Shown: in pieces, positions 22,490 through 31,987 of the stretch
How the letters are laid out: every line of letters begins with the position of its first letter
Position numbering within the stretch: the first letter of the stretch is position 1
Source: an uncultured Bacteroidales bacterium
Lineage (GTDB): Bacteria > Bacteroidota > Bacteroidia > Bacteroidales > F082
Assembly: GCA_947305795.1 (NCBI GenBank)
Contig: CAMZEK010000012.1
Coordinates: forward strand, 1 to 55,455
Length of the DNA: 55,455 bases
Reading direction: 5' to 3'
Program-made: the position numbers and the translations under genes
The notes under the pieces: generated by a model
Told to the model about the DNA's origin: nothing
The model's database searches: none
Seen by the model: the letters and a program-made list of their open reading frames with translations, nothing else

Positions 22490-25411
22490 TTAGTAGACGA
22501 GGAATTTCACACTGGAGGTACGGCTACCCTCACTTAGGCGGAGGATATAGGAACCCGTGCTCAACTCGCTTGTATTTACTGTGATTTCGTAAGAACCCTT
22601 TGCCATGCGGCCCAAGTTCTGATCCATCACCAAACGGCCCATCATGTCATAAACTTGATAATTGACATTCTGGTTGCCAATCACATCAAATTTGACGTTT
22701 GCTTGAGTGTGAACGGGATTCGGATAGATACTCACCGTCATTTCGGCCACTTCGTTCTGAGCTTCCGGAATGTCAGTACCAGAAACCAACTTGTAGTTCT
22801 CGCAACGGAACACGCCCTTGCCATAAGTGGCAGCATAAATGATACCTGTGTTGCAAACACCAGGATACAGGTTAACAATCGTATCTTCGGGGCTCATAAG
22901 GACAACTTGTTGATCTGCATGGTTGAGAAGTTGCTGCTTCAGTTCCATGACCGGCACTTCGCCCAGCATGTGAGAGTCGGCGACCCAGTTGACATTATCA
23001 ATGCTCTTGGTCCTGTAAATGCCACGCTCGGTACCGAGAATGACATGACCCGTCGACATTTCAATCACAGACGAGTATACCGGCATCTTGGGCAGGTAGG
23101 CCTGCTTGGAAGTGAAAGTAGGAGCATCGGAAAGAGCATTGGTCGAATAATACACATAGTTCTCATTGCCATAGTTGCCCAAGGTGACGATAACCTTATT
23201 GGCATCGCGCGGGTCAACAGCCACCGAAGTGACGCATTGTCCGTCGATAGGCAATTCAACAGCGATGGTGGTCACTTGGAAGTCGTCGCCAGTGATAGAA
23301 CCAGTAGCGTCATCAACAACGGTATTCAGGTTGGAAAGGCGATACAAGTTACCTTCTTTGGTTCCTACCCAAAGATGGTCACCGTCAGCGGACATGCCAA
23401 AGCTCAAAGGCTCACCCACAAAACCGCTGTTGGCCTTGTTGGCCACGCAATACCATGTAGGAGCCGACGCGAAACGCAAAGGAGTGCGCGTGACATAAAC
23501 CGCATTGGTGAAAGCCACATAAAGACGTGAGCTGATGGGATCGTGAATGTCAATGGAATCGCCCGCGGCCAAGGATGCGGTCAACGTGTAATCAAACGGA
23601 TAGCGGTTGTTGCTCATGCATTGCACTATGGTACCAGCATGCATCGTATGCGTGGTAGTGTTCTTGATCCAAACCGTATCAAGATTGGCTTCATCGTCAA
23701 AGTCTTCGAACAGAAGGATAGGCAGACGGAAAGAAGAAGAGCTGATGCTCAAATTCTCAAGGAAGTTGGTGGAAACCCAGTCTTCACCTGCTGTTTCAGA
23801 ACGTGACACCGTAGGAGTACCATCATTCTTATAAGTGACAAAAATAGTATTGGAGTTGATGGCAGAGATAGCACAAGGACCAGCTTGAGCGGATTCGTTA
23901 TACGCACCTAGGTTATAGCCCGACGGGTTAATCCATTCTGCATAACCCATCGTGTTTGTATTGGGTTCACCTTCGATGAGCACTGTACCGTGGTCAAGAC
24001 CAGCGGCAAGAATGCGTGTGTTCGATCCCGAAACACCAACACTGAACATACGAGTAGTGATGTAATTTCTGTTGCAATTGCTGAAACTGAAAACACCGCT
24101 ATTGATGGTAGCCTTGTAGATACCACCGTCTGTGCCAATGTAGCATTCCTTGGTATTCTTGGGGTTGAACGTCATAGCGTGAAGTCCGACATGGAGATAG
24201 GTCGACAAATAATAAGCGCTGCTTGCTCCGTTGGTAACTTGTTCTGTGATGAAGTAACCTTCCTGGTTCGCAGGTTTTTGCAGCTTCCATAAATTGTAGC
24301 CCAACAAATAAACAATGCCACTCGAAGTGGGATCAACGACCAAGCCGTGGTTGTAGAGGCCATAGCCTTCATACACATTGTGACCGTAACCAGAGCTGAC
24401 AGCAGGAAGTGCCATCTTCCAAGTTTGACCCTTGTTGTAGGACACATAAAGTCCAGTATGAGTACCATCGGCAGCAATCACTGCGGCATAAATTATATTG
24501 GCATCCGAAGGTGCAACAGCAATATCAAGCAAACCAGCAGCAGTAGGAAGGGCAATGATGTTGTTGTCGTCATCATACTGGATGCTTGCATCTGAATGGC
24601 AAACGAGGTTGCCTACCGTGCCGACATAAATCTTACCTAATGAAGAAACGACAAGATTATTATCAGCAGTAACCTTAACTTGAGCGCAAGCATCTTCCAG
24701 AGCGGTGCCCCAAGTGATGCCTTTGTCGTTGGAATACTTCAAACCGCCGTTTGTAGCTGCCACCAACATATTGCCAGCCAAAGCGAGGTCGTTGACGAAA
24801 GCCCAACCTTCACTGTCATCGTTTGCGGCAGGAACAGTAGCATCGAGTGGGACGATAACGTCATTGGAGTTGATTTTGTAGATACCGCCACCCACGAAGC
24901 TGTTGTCATAACCCTGCTGGCTCAGGCCGTTGTAATCAACTGCGCCGTTGCCGTCGCCAGTACCAACGTAGATGTTACCTTCGGCATCCTGTACCATTGA
25001 GCTTACCATCAAATCTTTGTTGCCCACTTGGTGCCATGTGATACCAAAATTGTAGGTTTTGTAAACGCCACCGCCTTTTGAGCCGATGTAAACAACACCA
25101 TCCACTTTATTGTCGTAGATGATGGCAGTGGTCTGACCGCCCAGATTGTCAGGACCCATGCTGAGCCAATACAAAGTCTCATCGGGAGAATAGGGACCGT
25201 CTTTCGATACGCTTTGCGTAGCTTTAAGCATCATGGCAGGATCAATCAGACCCGTGTGTTGGTTGACACGGAGTTCACTCATGAAACGTTCTGCCGTAGG
25301 AGTTCCTTGCGTGCGCGGAACATAGTGTCCGCCATTGTCAGCGATGGACATCGACTGACCTAAGATCATGATTACCAGTAGTAAACTGAAGGGTAAAAAT
25401 CTCTTTTTCAT
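22490..25411 (-). CDS. Secreted BNR/VPS10-like repeat protein with T9SS C-terminal sorting domain
   Basis: A 973-residue secreted protein. A signal peptide (KRFLPFSLLLVIMILGQSMS) is followed by a long region of repeated beta-propeller-type blades with GITW, GxxY and SxDxGxTW-like segments (for example NFGITWHQVG, NDKGITWGTA, YNKGQTWKMA), as in sialidase/VPS10 domains. The last 80 residues (YPNPVHTQANVKFDV ... GSYILRLSEGSRTSSVKFLVY) are a type A type IX secretion sorting domain, so it is exported to or through the outer membrane. Ligand or substrate unknown. A TATATTTG box lies at 25493-25500 (minus), 82 bases before the start. Confidence 0.88.
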   Translation of the reverse strand: MKKRFLPFSLLLVIMILGQSMSIADNGGHYVPRTQGTPTAERFMSELRVNQHTGLIDPAMMLKATQSVSKDGPYSPDETLYWLSMGPDNLGGQTTAIIYDNKVDGVVYIGSKGGGVYKTYNFGITWHQVGNKDLMVSSMVQDAEGNIYVGTGDGNGAVDYNGLSQQGYDNSFVGGGIYKINSNDVIVPLDATVPAANDDSEGWAFVNDLALAGNMLVAATNGGLKYSNDKGITWGTALEDACAQVKVTADNNLVVSSLGKIYVGTVGNLVCHSDASIQYDDDNNIIALPTAAGLLDIAVAPSDANIIYAAVIAADGTHTGLYVSYNKGQTWKMALPAVSSGYGHNVYEGYGLYNHGLVVDPTSSGIVYLLGYNLWKLQKPANQEGYFITEQVTNGASSAYYLSTYLHVGLHAMTFNPKNTKECYIGTDGGIYKATINSGVFSFSNCNRNYITTRMFSVGVSGSNTRILAAGLDHGTVLIEGEPNTNTMGYAEWINPSGYNLGAYNESAQAGPCAISAINSNTIFVTYKNDGTPTVSRSETAGEDWVSTNFLENLSISSSSFRLPILLFEDFDDEANLDTVWIKNTTTHTMHAGTIVQCMSNNRYPFDYTLTASLAAGDSIDIHDPISSRLYVAFTNAVYVTRTPLRFASAPTWYCVANKANSGFVGEPLSFGMSADGDHLWVGTKEGNLYRLSNLNTVVDDATGSITGDDFQVTTIAVELPIDGQCVTSVAVDPRDANKVIVTLGNYGNENYVYYSTNALSDAPTFTSKQAYLPKMPVYSSVIEMSTGHVILGTERGIYRTKSIDNVNWVADSHMLGEVPVMELKQQLLNHADQQVVLMSPEDTIVNLYPGVCNTGIIYAATYGKGVFRCENYKLVSGTDIPEAQNEVAEMTVSIYPNPVHTQANVKFDVIGNQNVNYQVYDMMGRLVMDQNLGRMAKGSYEITVNTSELSTGSYILRLSEGSRTSSVKFLVY

Positions 25412-25583
25412 ATCACTATAATTTGATTAACTATCTGTTTGATAAACAATTTTACTATAGATTTCACACCATATTATTGAAATTATGGTCTGCAAATATA
25501 GGACATTCTCTCAAAGAAAATACAAAAAGAGGCAAAAAAAATGATTTTTTTCTCAAAATTTTCTTTTTTCAGCCACAAATCCG

Positions 25584-26351
25584 TCAAAATGGGAGCATGG
25601 TTTCGGCTTGCAACCAACCAACGCTGCCGTTCGCAATCTTGATTTTGTTCCATCCGTCGGCTTGGTCAAGAATCTGCACTTTGGTACCTTCATGGAGCAC
25701 AAACAAGTCGACACTGACCTCGTTGGGCGTACTTTTCACGGTCACGGTGGGCGTCATGATGATGGCTTGGTCTTCCGTCAGTGAAGCACGTTTCTGCTGC
25801 GAGGCGAAAACCACCGACAGCGCCAACAAAAGCATAAAGAGAATGCCAACAAAGAAACCCAACTTCCGCAAGCCCATGCGTCGCGAACGCAGAAACATGA
25901 AGGCCATAACAAGCAACAGAGCAAAAGCCACAAGCGAAAGCACCGTCCATTGCTGACCGGACAAGGCATTGCCCAATCCCTTCCAGCCCTTGACAATGAA
26001 CGACTGCGGCACTTCTTCAATCTTGTCGACGATGGCAAGGTTGGCGATAGCGAGATTGGTTTTCACGTCCTCATTGCTCGGGTCGAGTTTGAGGGCCTTC
26101 TCGTAATAGTATATCGCCATGGGGTATTCGCGCATCTTGTAATAGGTGTTACCCATGTTGAGATACAGCAGTGCCGATTCAAGGTCGGCAGCAGTGATAC
26201 GGTTGTAGAGCATCAAAGCCGAGTCGTAACTGCCTGCGTTGTAGGCCGCATTAGCCTGTTCAAACCATTGTTGAGCTTCCTGCTGTGCCTTCGCTCCCAT
26301 CGAGACGGCCAACAGCAACGACATCAATATTAATAAGGTGTATCGTCTCAT
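25584..26351 (-). CDS. batE: BatE: TPR and SH3-type protein
   Basis: Last gene of the Bat operon, 255 residues. Signal peptide (about 1-22), TPR repeats (residues 23-110, for example ALLYLNMGNTYYKM), two central hydrophobic helices (about 132-182) and a C-terminal bacterial SH3-like domain (VKSTPNEVSVDLFVLHEGTKV and IANGSVGWLQ). In Bacteroides the Bat proteins support aerotolerance, and BatE is thought to sit at the inner membrane facing the periplasm. Gap to batD is 18 bases. Confidence 0.85.
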   Translation of the reverse strand: MRRYTLLILMSLLLAVSMGAKAQQEAQQWFEQANAAYNAGSYDSALMLYNRITAADLESALLYLNMGNTYYKMREYPMAIYYYEKALKLDPSNEDVKTNLAIANLAIVDKIEEVPQSFIVKGWKGLGNALSGQQWTVLSLVAFALLLVMAFMFLRSRRMGLRKLGFFVGILFMLLLALSVVFASQQKRASLTEDQAIIMTPTVTVKSTPNEVSVDLFVLHEGTKVQILDQADGWNKIKIANGSVGWLQAETMLPF

Positions 26352-26369
26352 CTTTTTTCCCTTTCCTCT

Positions 26370-28244
26370 TTACAAAACTTTTTCCGCTTTGGTGATTACT
26401 TCAATGCCTTTCTGGTAGAGATCGCCCATCTTCTCCTCCGCGCTTCCTGGGGCGAATCGGGCAAACTCGCAACTGTTCAGTGTATCAATGAATTGGTTCG
26501 TGAGGTCATCTGGGACGTTCTTCTCTTTCATGGCCTCGCTCACTGTATCCATCGAAAGCTTCGAGCGCTCAATGCCTAACTTGTCGGAAATGTAGCCCCA
26601 CAAGGCTTGCGACATTTCGATGTAGAAGTTATCCTGGTCTTTCACTTTCAAATATTGCTCGGCCTTCTTGAGACGACCACGCGCCACTTTGGTAGCTTTC
26701 TTGTTGCGATTGGCCATGGTGTCCTGCTTCTGTTGCTCGTGTTTCTTGGAAACCAACAGCAAGACAATGAAAGCCAGCAACATGGCAAGCAAGATAACGA
26801 AATAGGCCGGTGTGCCAAAGAATACTGAATGCTTCGGCTTCAGTTGCGCTTTTCCAGTCATGATGTGGCGGATGTCGCTGCCCAAATACTTAATGCCCTC
26901 TTGGTTGGAGGCGTAGATGCTGCCATCGCCTTCCTCGCCACTGCCCTTCTCCACATGGATGCTGTAGGCTTCAGACTGTATGGTCGAATAGGTGCCATTG
27001 GCCGGATTGAAGAAGCTGAACTCCACAGGAGCAAGGTTGAAGTTGCCCGCCCTACGCGGAATGACCAAATACTCGGCTTTTTTCGTTCCCGATAAGCCTT
27101 GTGCAGTGACATTAGGTGAAACGGTGATTTTCGGATCATAGACCTCGAAATCAGGCGGAAACACAGGCGCAGGCATTTGGAGCAACTCAATGTTGCCGCT
27201 ACCCACGACAGTGAGTGTAAGCGTGAAGGCTTCGTTGGTCTTCAACTCAGTCTTGTCGATGTCGGACCTGAAGTTGTAGTTGCCCACCGCACCTGCAAAG
27301 CTGTCAGGCTTTTGGTTGGCAGGCAGACTCTTCACGTCGACGGTGAGGGTGTTGGTGGACAACTCCTTCTTCACGTTGACGATGTTGCGGTTGAAGAACG
27401 GGTCGTTGAAGAAGATGTCGAAGGGATCGTTGCTCTGACGGCGGTTGCTTTCCGTCCTGACCTGCGCAATACACTCGATGCTCATCGGATCGAGGGTCAA
27501 GGCACCACTGCGCTGCGGCACCACGATAACTTTTTGGATTTCGGCCACCGTGTATTCCACACCGTTGACGTATTCCGAAGTCTGGCGCAAGGAGCCGCTG
27601 TTGTCAGAGATGTCCTTGGTCCAAAAGCCGGCGTATGACGGCATTTTGTCCACTGACAGCGACGACACAGGGACTTTGGTGTAGAGCTTGTAGGTCAGCA
27701 CCATCTGCTCACCAACATATAGCGTTCTCTTGGAAGGTATTACCTTGAGGAACAGATCTTTGCCGCTCACTTGCGGGTCGTTTGTGTTTGTGGATGAGCT
27801 GCTTTGGCTTGTGTTGCCGCCCGATGCTCCACTCGATGCATTGGCATGGCTGCCGTCATCGGGAAGCACTTGAATATCAAAAGGTTCACTGGAGATTTTG
27901 TCGCCCTTCACCGTCAGCGAAGCCGACCCAACATGGAAGGTGCCTTCCTTGTAGGCCTGCAAAGCAAAGGTGTAGGTGCATTTAACCGTGTGTGACATCG
28001 AGCCGTTCACCATCGAAAAACTGGAACTCGTCGAGGTGAAGGGGCCGCCCACCACGGTAAAACCTTCAAACGATGGCGCACTGAAATTCTTGCCCTCTGC
28101 GTTGGCCTCGAAAACCACCTGAAAACGTTCACCTACAGCGACTTGCTTCTTTGCGGAAACGGTGAGTGTGGGGGTGTCTTGCGCCCGCATGGTCATGGGT
28201 GCGACACATACGATGAACAATAATAAAGCGAATATCTTCTTCAT
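26370..28244 (-). CDS. batD: BatD (oxygen tolerance) membrane protein
   Basis: I chose ATG 28244 (624 residues, start MKKIFALLLF). The upstream TTG frame overlaps the TATTTTTG -7 box at 28273-28266 and would not be transcribed from it. The protein has a signal peptide, a large periplasmic region of Ig-like beta domains with the BatD core (GEQMVLTYKLYTKVPV, NEAFTLTLTVVGSGN), one C-terminal transmembrane helix (FVILLAMLLAFIVLLLV, about 490) and a cytoplasmic tail. The local promoter may give extra expression of batD-batE. Confidence 0.86.
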   Translation of the reverse strand: MKKIFALLLFIVCVAPMTMRAQDTPTLTVSAKKQVAVGERFQVVFEANAEGKNFSAPSFEGFTVVGGPFTSTSSSFSMVNGSMSHTVKCTYTFALQAYKEGTFHVGSASLTVKGDKISSEPFDIQVLPDDGSHANASSGASGGNTSQSSSSTNTNDPQVSGKDLFLKVIPSKRTLYVGEQMVLTYKLYTKVPVSSLSVDKMPSYAGFWTKDISDNSGSLRQTSEYVNGVEYTVAEIQKVIVVPQRSGALTLDPMSIECIAQVRTESNRRQSNDPFDIFFNDPFFNRNIVNVKKELSTNTLTVDVKSLPANQKPDSFAGAVGNYNFRSDIDKTELKTNEAFTLTLTVVGSGNIELLQMPAPVFPPDFEVYDPKITVSPNVTAQGLSGTKKAEYLVIPRRAGNFNLAPVEFSFFNPANGTYSTIQSEAYSIHVEKGSGEEGDGSIYASNQEGIKYLGSDIRHIMTGKAQLKPKHSVFFGTPAYFVILLAMLLAFIVLLLVSKKHEQQKQDTMANRNKKATKVARGRLKKAEQYLKVKDQDNFYIEMSQALWGYISDKLGIERSKLSMDTVSEAMKEKNVPDDLTNQFIDTLNSCEFARFAPGSAEEKMGDLYQKGIEVITKAEKVL

Positions 28245-28265
28245 GGATTCGTTGTTTTCGGGTTG

Positions 28266-28304
28266 CAAAAATACAATTTTTAGGCGGACGCAAGCATTGC
28301 GTCC
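28266..28304 (-). promoter_or_regulatory. Internal promoter and REP-like palindrome between batC and batD
   Basis: A minus-strand TATTTTTG -7 box (28273-28266) lies 22 bases before batD. Next to it is the palindrome GGACGCAA-GCA-TTGCGTCC (28286-28304), similar to those at 33904-33955. Confidence 0.6.
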
Positions 28305-28309
28305 CTACA

Positions 28310-29938
28310 TTACCAATCCTTGTCGGATTTTTTCTTGGGTTGCTGGCGAACCTTCTGCTCATTAACCTTCTCCATCGTCTGTTTCTCCTGATTCTCAAGG
28401 GCATCCAACATGCGCTGCGCGTCTTCCTTCGACATTTCCTGACTTTGTTGCTGCTGTTGTTGTTGGTTCTGCTGCTGATCCTGATTCTGTTGGTCTTGTT
28501 GTTGGTCCTGCTGGTCTTGTTGATCTTGTTGCTGGTCTTGGTTTTGCTGCTGTTGCTGCTGGTCCTGACCTTCGCTCTTCTCAAAGATCGCCGAAACCTC
28601 CACGTCAAAGTCAGGCATGGTGAAAAAATTGCCCAAAGGCTGCACCTTTATTGCGGTGTCGCCCACCTGATAGATGACATATTCCTTGAACTGGTAGCCT
28701 GGCTCAGGCGCATTACGCAAGGCAACCGTCTCGCGACGTGTAGCTTCGGAAACATCCAAAAGCACGTGGCCGCCTTCGATGGTCGTGTCGGCTTCAACTT
28801 TGTAATAATCGGTAGCTTCGACGAATGAGGCCTTCACAGTGACGTCGGATTCAATCATCTGGAAGACATTGTCATCGCTCATGGGTGCGGATTCGGTGGC
28901 GTCCTTGTCGCTGACCACACGAAGCTCGCCCAACTGGAAACCTTTGTCTGGCTTCACAATGATACCAATGTTCTGTCCAGGTTTGGCCAAGCTGTCGGTG
29001 ACGGAAATCGTACCATTGGAAACGCTGTCGATGCTGACTTTCAGCGCAGTGCGGAAGGTGGCCGTCACCGTCACGTCGAAGTCAGGCATTTGGAACACGG
29101 TATCTTTGACTGGCACTGTATCGTTGCGGCTACCTGTCTTATACACCGTGAACTTGTCCACCATATAGCCGTCCTCACCTATGCCTTTCAAAACAACTTG
29201 CTGGCCTTCAATGGCTTTTGTCTTGTCGGCGCGCACCGTGCCGTTCTTGATGTTCTTTTCAATCTCGATCTTGTGCGCCTGCTTAAACTCAGCCGACACC
29301 AAAACATCAAACTTGGGCATGACGAAACTGTTGCCACTCACATCGACACGCACCTCCTGATTGTCGGCACGAACCACGATATAAGACGACAGCGCATAGT
29401 TGTCATCTGCCTTCGAAGAAAGCATAACACGCTGACCATTAAAGGCTTCCGTTTCGCTCGCCTCTACCCTGCCATGTTCTGGCTGTACCACCCAAATCTT
29501 GCTTTTCACCAAATGGGCACGGCAATATTCGAGGTTGTAGAGAGCGTTCTCATTGTCGGGATTCAGTTTCAGCGACACCTTATATATATTAAAGGCATCG
29601 TAAAACTTGCCCTGTTCGAGGAGGCAGTTGCCCATGTTATAGACCGCATTCGACTTCAGCTTAGCATCGGGCGACATCTCGACCACCTTTTGGAAGGCTT
29701 CGTAGGCCGCATCATAATTTTGCTGCGCAAAAAGCGCGTCGCCAAGGTTGAACTGCGCGTTGGCGTTGTTGGGTCGCGCTTCCAAAGCTTTCTTGTAATT
29801 GACCTCCGCCTCAGTAAAGTTCGACTTCTTGTATTGGCGGTTGCCTTTCCGTATCAATTTCTCGTCAGTCTGTGCTGTTGCCGAGACGACAGAAAGAACC
29901 AACGCAATGGCTGTCAGATATTTACAAAACGTTTTCAT
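28310..29938 (-). CDS. batC: BatC TPR protein with inserted beta-repeat block
   Basis: A 542-residue protein. Signal peptide (1-22), TPR repeats (about 25-150) as in BatC, then an unusual insert (about 155-450) of four InlB B-repeat-like (Flg_new-type) beta units. Their ends read FVMPKFDVLVSAEF, FQMPDFDVTVTATF, FQMIESDVTVKASF and FTMPDFDVEVSAIF. After the insert comes a long Gln/Asp-rich run (about 455-500) and a Lys-rich tail. Usual BatC proteins have TPRs plus a Gln/Glu-rich tail only. The start of batC overlaps the end of batB (29935-29938). Confidence 0.8.
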   Translation of the reverse strand: MKTFCKYLTAIALVLSVVSATAQTDEKLIRKGNRQYKKSNFTEAEVNYKKALEARPNNANAQFNLGDALFAQQNYDAAYEAFQKVVEMSPDAKLKSNAVYNMGNCLLEQGKFYDAFNIYKVSLKLNPDNENALYNLEYCRAHLVKSKIWVVQPEHGRVEASETEAFNGQRVMLSSKADDNYALSSYIVVRADNQEVRVDVSGNSFVMPKFDVLVSAEFKQAHKIEIEKNIKNGTVRADKTKAIEGQQVVLKGIGEDGYMVDKFTVYKTGSRNDTVPVKDTVFQMPDFDVTVTATFRTALKVSIDSVSNGTISVTDSLAKPGQNIGIIVKPDKGFQLGELRVVSDKDATESAPMSDDNVFQMIESDVTVKASFVEATDYYKVEADTTIEGGHVLLDVSEATRRETVALRNAPEPGYQFKEYVIYQVGDTAIKVQPLGNFFTMPDFDVEVSAIFEKSEGQDQQQQQQNQDQQQDQQDQQDQQQDQQNQDQQQNQQQQQQQSQEMSKEDAQRMLDALENQEKQTMEKVNEQKVRQQPKKKSDKDW

Positions 29939-30984
29939 GCTTTTTTCTCAAAAATGTTAAACTTCCTCTCCCACTCGCGTTTGCCCGACGAGATGAAAAT
30001 CTCAACCAGCAAGAGGATGATGGCGAATGCCACAAACCATTGGAACTGATCGTCGTAGTCGGTGAAGACCTTAGCTTCGATTTCCGACTTGTCCAATTTC
30101 GCGATGTCGCTGTAAATCTTCTCCAAACCCACGTTGGAGTTACTGGCGCGGACATAAATTCCGTTGCCTGCAGCGGCGATTTTTTGCAGCATCTGCTCAT
30201 CGAGGCGCGTGATGATGGTGTTGCCGTTCTTGTCCTTGCGGTAGCCCGTCTGTTGTCCGTACTTGTTGTATTCCGGAATCGGGGCGCCCTCGACCAAACC
30301 CATGCCGATGGTATAGATACGGATGCCTTGTTTGGCCGCTTCCTGCGCTGCTTTCACGGCAGCATCGTTTTCATGGTCTTCGCCGTCGGAGATGATGACG
30401 ATGGCCTTGCTGTGTTCCTCGTCGGAGAACGACTTGACAGCCAAGTTGATAGCCTCGGCAATGGCTGTACCTTGCGAAGCGACGAGGCTGGTGTTCACTG
30501 TCGAGAGGAACATCTTCGCCGCCGAATAGTCGGTGGTGATGGGCAGTTGCACAAAAGCCTTATCAGCAAACACGATGACCCCGATGCGGTCGCCTTTCAA
30601 TTCGTTGATAAGCTTGTTGATGGCTTGCTTGGAGCGTTCGAGACGGCTCGGCACAATGTCCTCGGCATTCATCGAATTGGAAACGTCAACGGCCAAATAG
30701 AGGTCTATGCCCTCTCGCTTCACCTCTTCCATCTTGCTGCCACTCTGCAAGTTGGCCAAAGCCAAAATCAGCGAGGCCACTATCAGCAGGAAGACGACAA
30801 ACTTGAAATTAGCGCGGCGATTGGAATGGCTTGGCACCAGATAATCGCGCATCCCGATTTGGGCGAAACGCTCAAAACGACGCTTTTGCCCAACGCGGAA
30901 CAGGATATAAATAATGACTAATACTGGTATGACTATCAACCAATAAAGGTACTCAGGATGTTCAAATCGCAATACGTTTTCCAT
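29935..30984 (-). CDS. batB: BatB: VWA-domain membrane protein
   Basis: A 349-residue protein with two N-terminal transmembrane helices (residues about 10-28 and 58-75), a von Willebrand A domain with the MIDAS motif DVSNS (about residue 94) and a C-terminal helix (FVAFAIILLLVEIFI). VWA domains of BatA/BatB bind divalent metal and mediate assembly driven by MoxR. It lies 4 bases from batA. Confidence 0.88.
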   Translation of the reverse strand: MENVLRFEHPEYLYWLIVIPVLVIIYILFRVGQKRRFERFAQIGMRDYLVPSHSNRRANFKFVVFLLIVASLILALANLQSGSKMEEVKREGIDLYLAVDVSNSMNAEDIVPSRLERSKQAINKLINELKGDRIGVIVFADKAFVQLPITTDYSAAKMFLSTVNTSLVASQGTAIAEAINLAVKSFSDEEHSKAIVIISDGEDHENDAAVKAAQEAAKQGIRIYTIGMGLVEGAPIPEYNKYGQQTGYRKDKNGNTIITRLDEQMLQKIAAAGNGIYVRASNSNVGLEKIYSDIAKLDKSEIEAKVFTDYDDQFQWFVAFAIILLLVEIFISSGKREWERKFNIFEKKA

Positions 30985-30988
30985 GACT

Positions 30989-31987
30989 TCAATCGGTTAA
31001 AGTTCTGAAAATAGTCTTACGCAACAGGAATTCGAGTAGCAACAAGGCCAAAGCCCATGCCACCAACGGATAAAACTCCTCGTGAAGGCGGCGGAACTCC
31101 GTCACTTCGATTTTGGAGCGTTCCAACTTGTCGATTTCCTGAAAAACTTCGTCCAGCTTTTGGTTGGAAGTGGCGCGGAAATACTTGCCGCCCGACATGT
31201 TGGCGATTTGCGTGAGCAGTTTTTCGTCAATCTCAACCTTCACTTGCTGGATTTGTGTGCCGAAAGGTGTTTGAACAGGATAAGGTGCTGTACCATAAGT
31301 ACCTACGCCAATCGTATAAACGCGGATACCGAACAACTTGGCCATCTCGCCCGCCGTATAGGGGTCAACCGAACCTGCTGTGTTGAGGCCATCGGTAAGC
31401 AAAATAATGACCTTTGAAATAGCTTCGCTGTCCTTGAGTCGGCTGATGGCCGTGGCCAATCCGTCGCCGATGGCGGTGCCGTCCTCGATGAGGCCGTTTT
31501 TCATCTCAGCCAGCATGTTGAGCATCACGCCGTGGTCGGTGGTCAGCGGTACTTGCGTAAAGGTCTCGCCAGAAAAGATGACCAAACCCATGCGGTCGCC
31601 TGGACGACCTTTCACGAAATCGGAAGCGAGGTTTTTGGCGGCAGTGAGGCGGTCGGGCTTGAGGTCGCGGGCCAGCATGGAACCCGACACGTCCATCGCC
31701 ATCACGATGTCAATGCCTTCAATGTTGGAGGTCGAGTTGGTCGAAGAGCTTTGCGGACGCGCCAAGGCCACGATAAGTAGCGCCATAGCTGCGATCTTCA
31801 AGACAAAAAGCAGGTGACGCAGGTAGGCCTTCCACGTCTTGGGCAGTTGCGTGAAACCCTTCATGTCGGAGAAGCGCACTGAAGCTTCCTGCTTCTTGTG
31901 ACGCAACACATACCAAAGGATGGCAAGCGGCACCAACAACAAGAGCCACAGCAGTTTAGGATTCGCAAATTCAATGTTTTCAAACAT
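30989..31987 (-). CDS. batA: BatA: VWA-domain membrane protein
   Basis: A 332-residue homologue of BatB. N-terminal helices (about 11-28 and 60-78), VWA domain with MIDAS DVSGS (about residue 98) and a C-terminal transmembrane helix (LVAWALALLLLEFLL). Overlaps the end of the upstream gene by 8 bases. It is probably a partner of BatB in a MoxR-dependent complex. Confidence 0.88.
   Translation of the reverse strand: MFENIEFANPKLLWLLLLVPLAILWYVLRHKKQEASVRFSDMKGFTQLPKTWKAYLRHLLFVLKIAAMALLIVALARPQSSSTNSTSNIEGIDIVMAMDVSGSMLARDLKPDRLTAAKNLASDFVKGRPGDRMGLVIFSGETFTQVPLTTDHGVMLNMLAEMKNGLIEDGTAIGDGLATAISRLKDSEAISKVIILLTDGLNTAGSVDPYTAGEMAKLFGIRVYTIGVGTYGTAPYPVQTPFGTQIQQVKVEIDEKLLTQIANMSGGKYFRATSNQKLDEVFQEIDKLERSKIEVTEFRRLHEEFYPLVAWALALLLLEFLLRKTIFRTLTD

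Noticed and set aside
28340-28828. Leu-rich frame opposite the Gln-rich tail of batC
   Set aside because: It is the complement of CAG/CAA-type repeats and only looks like a membrane protein.
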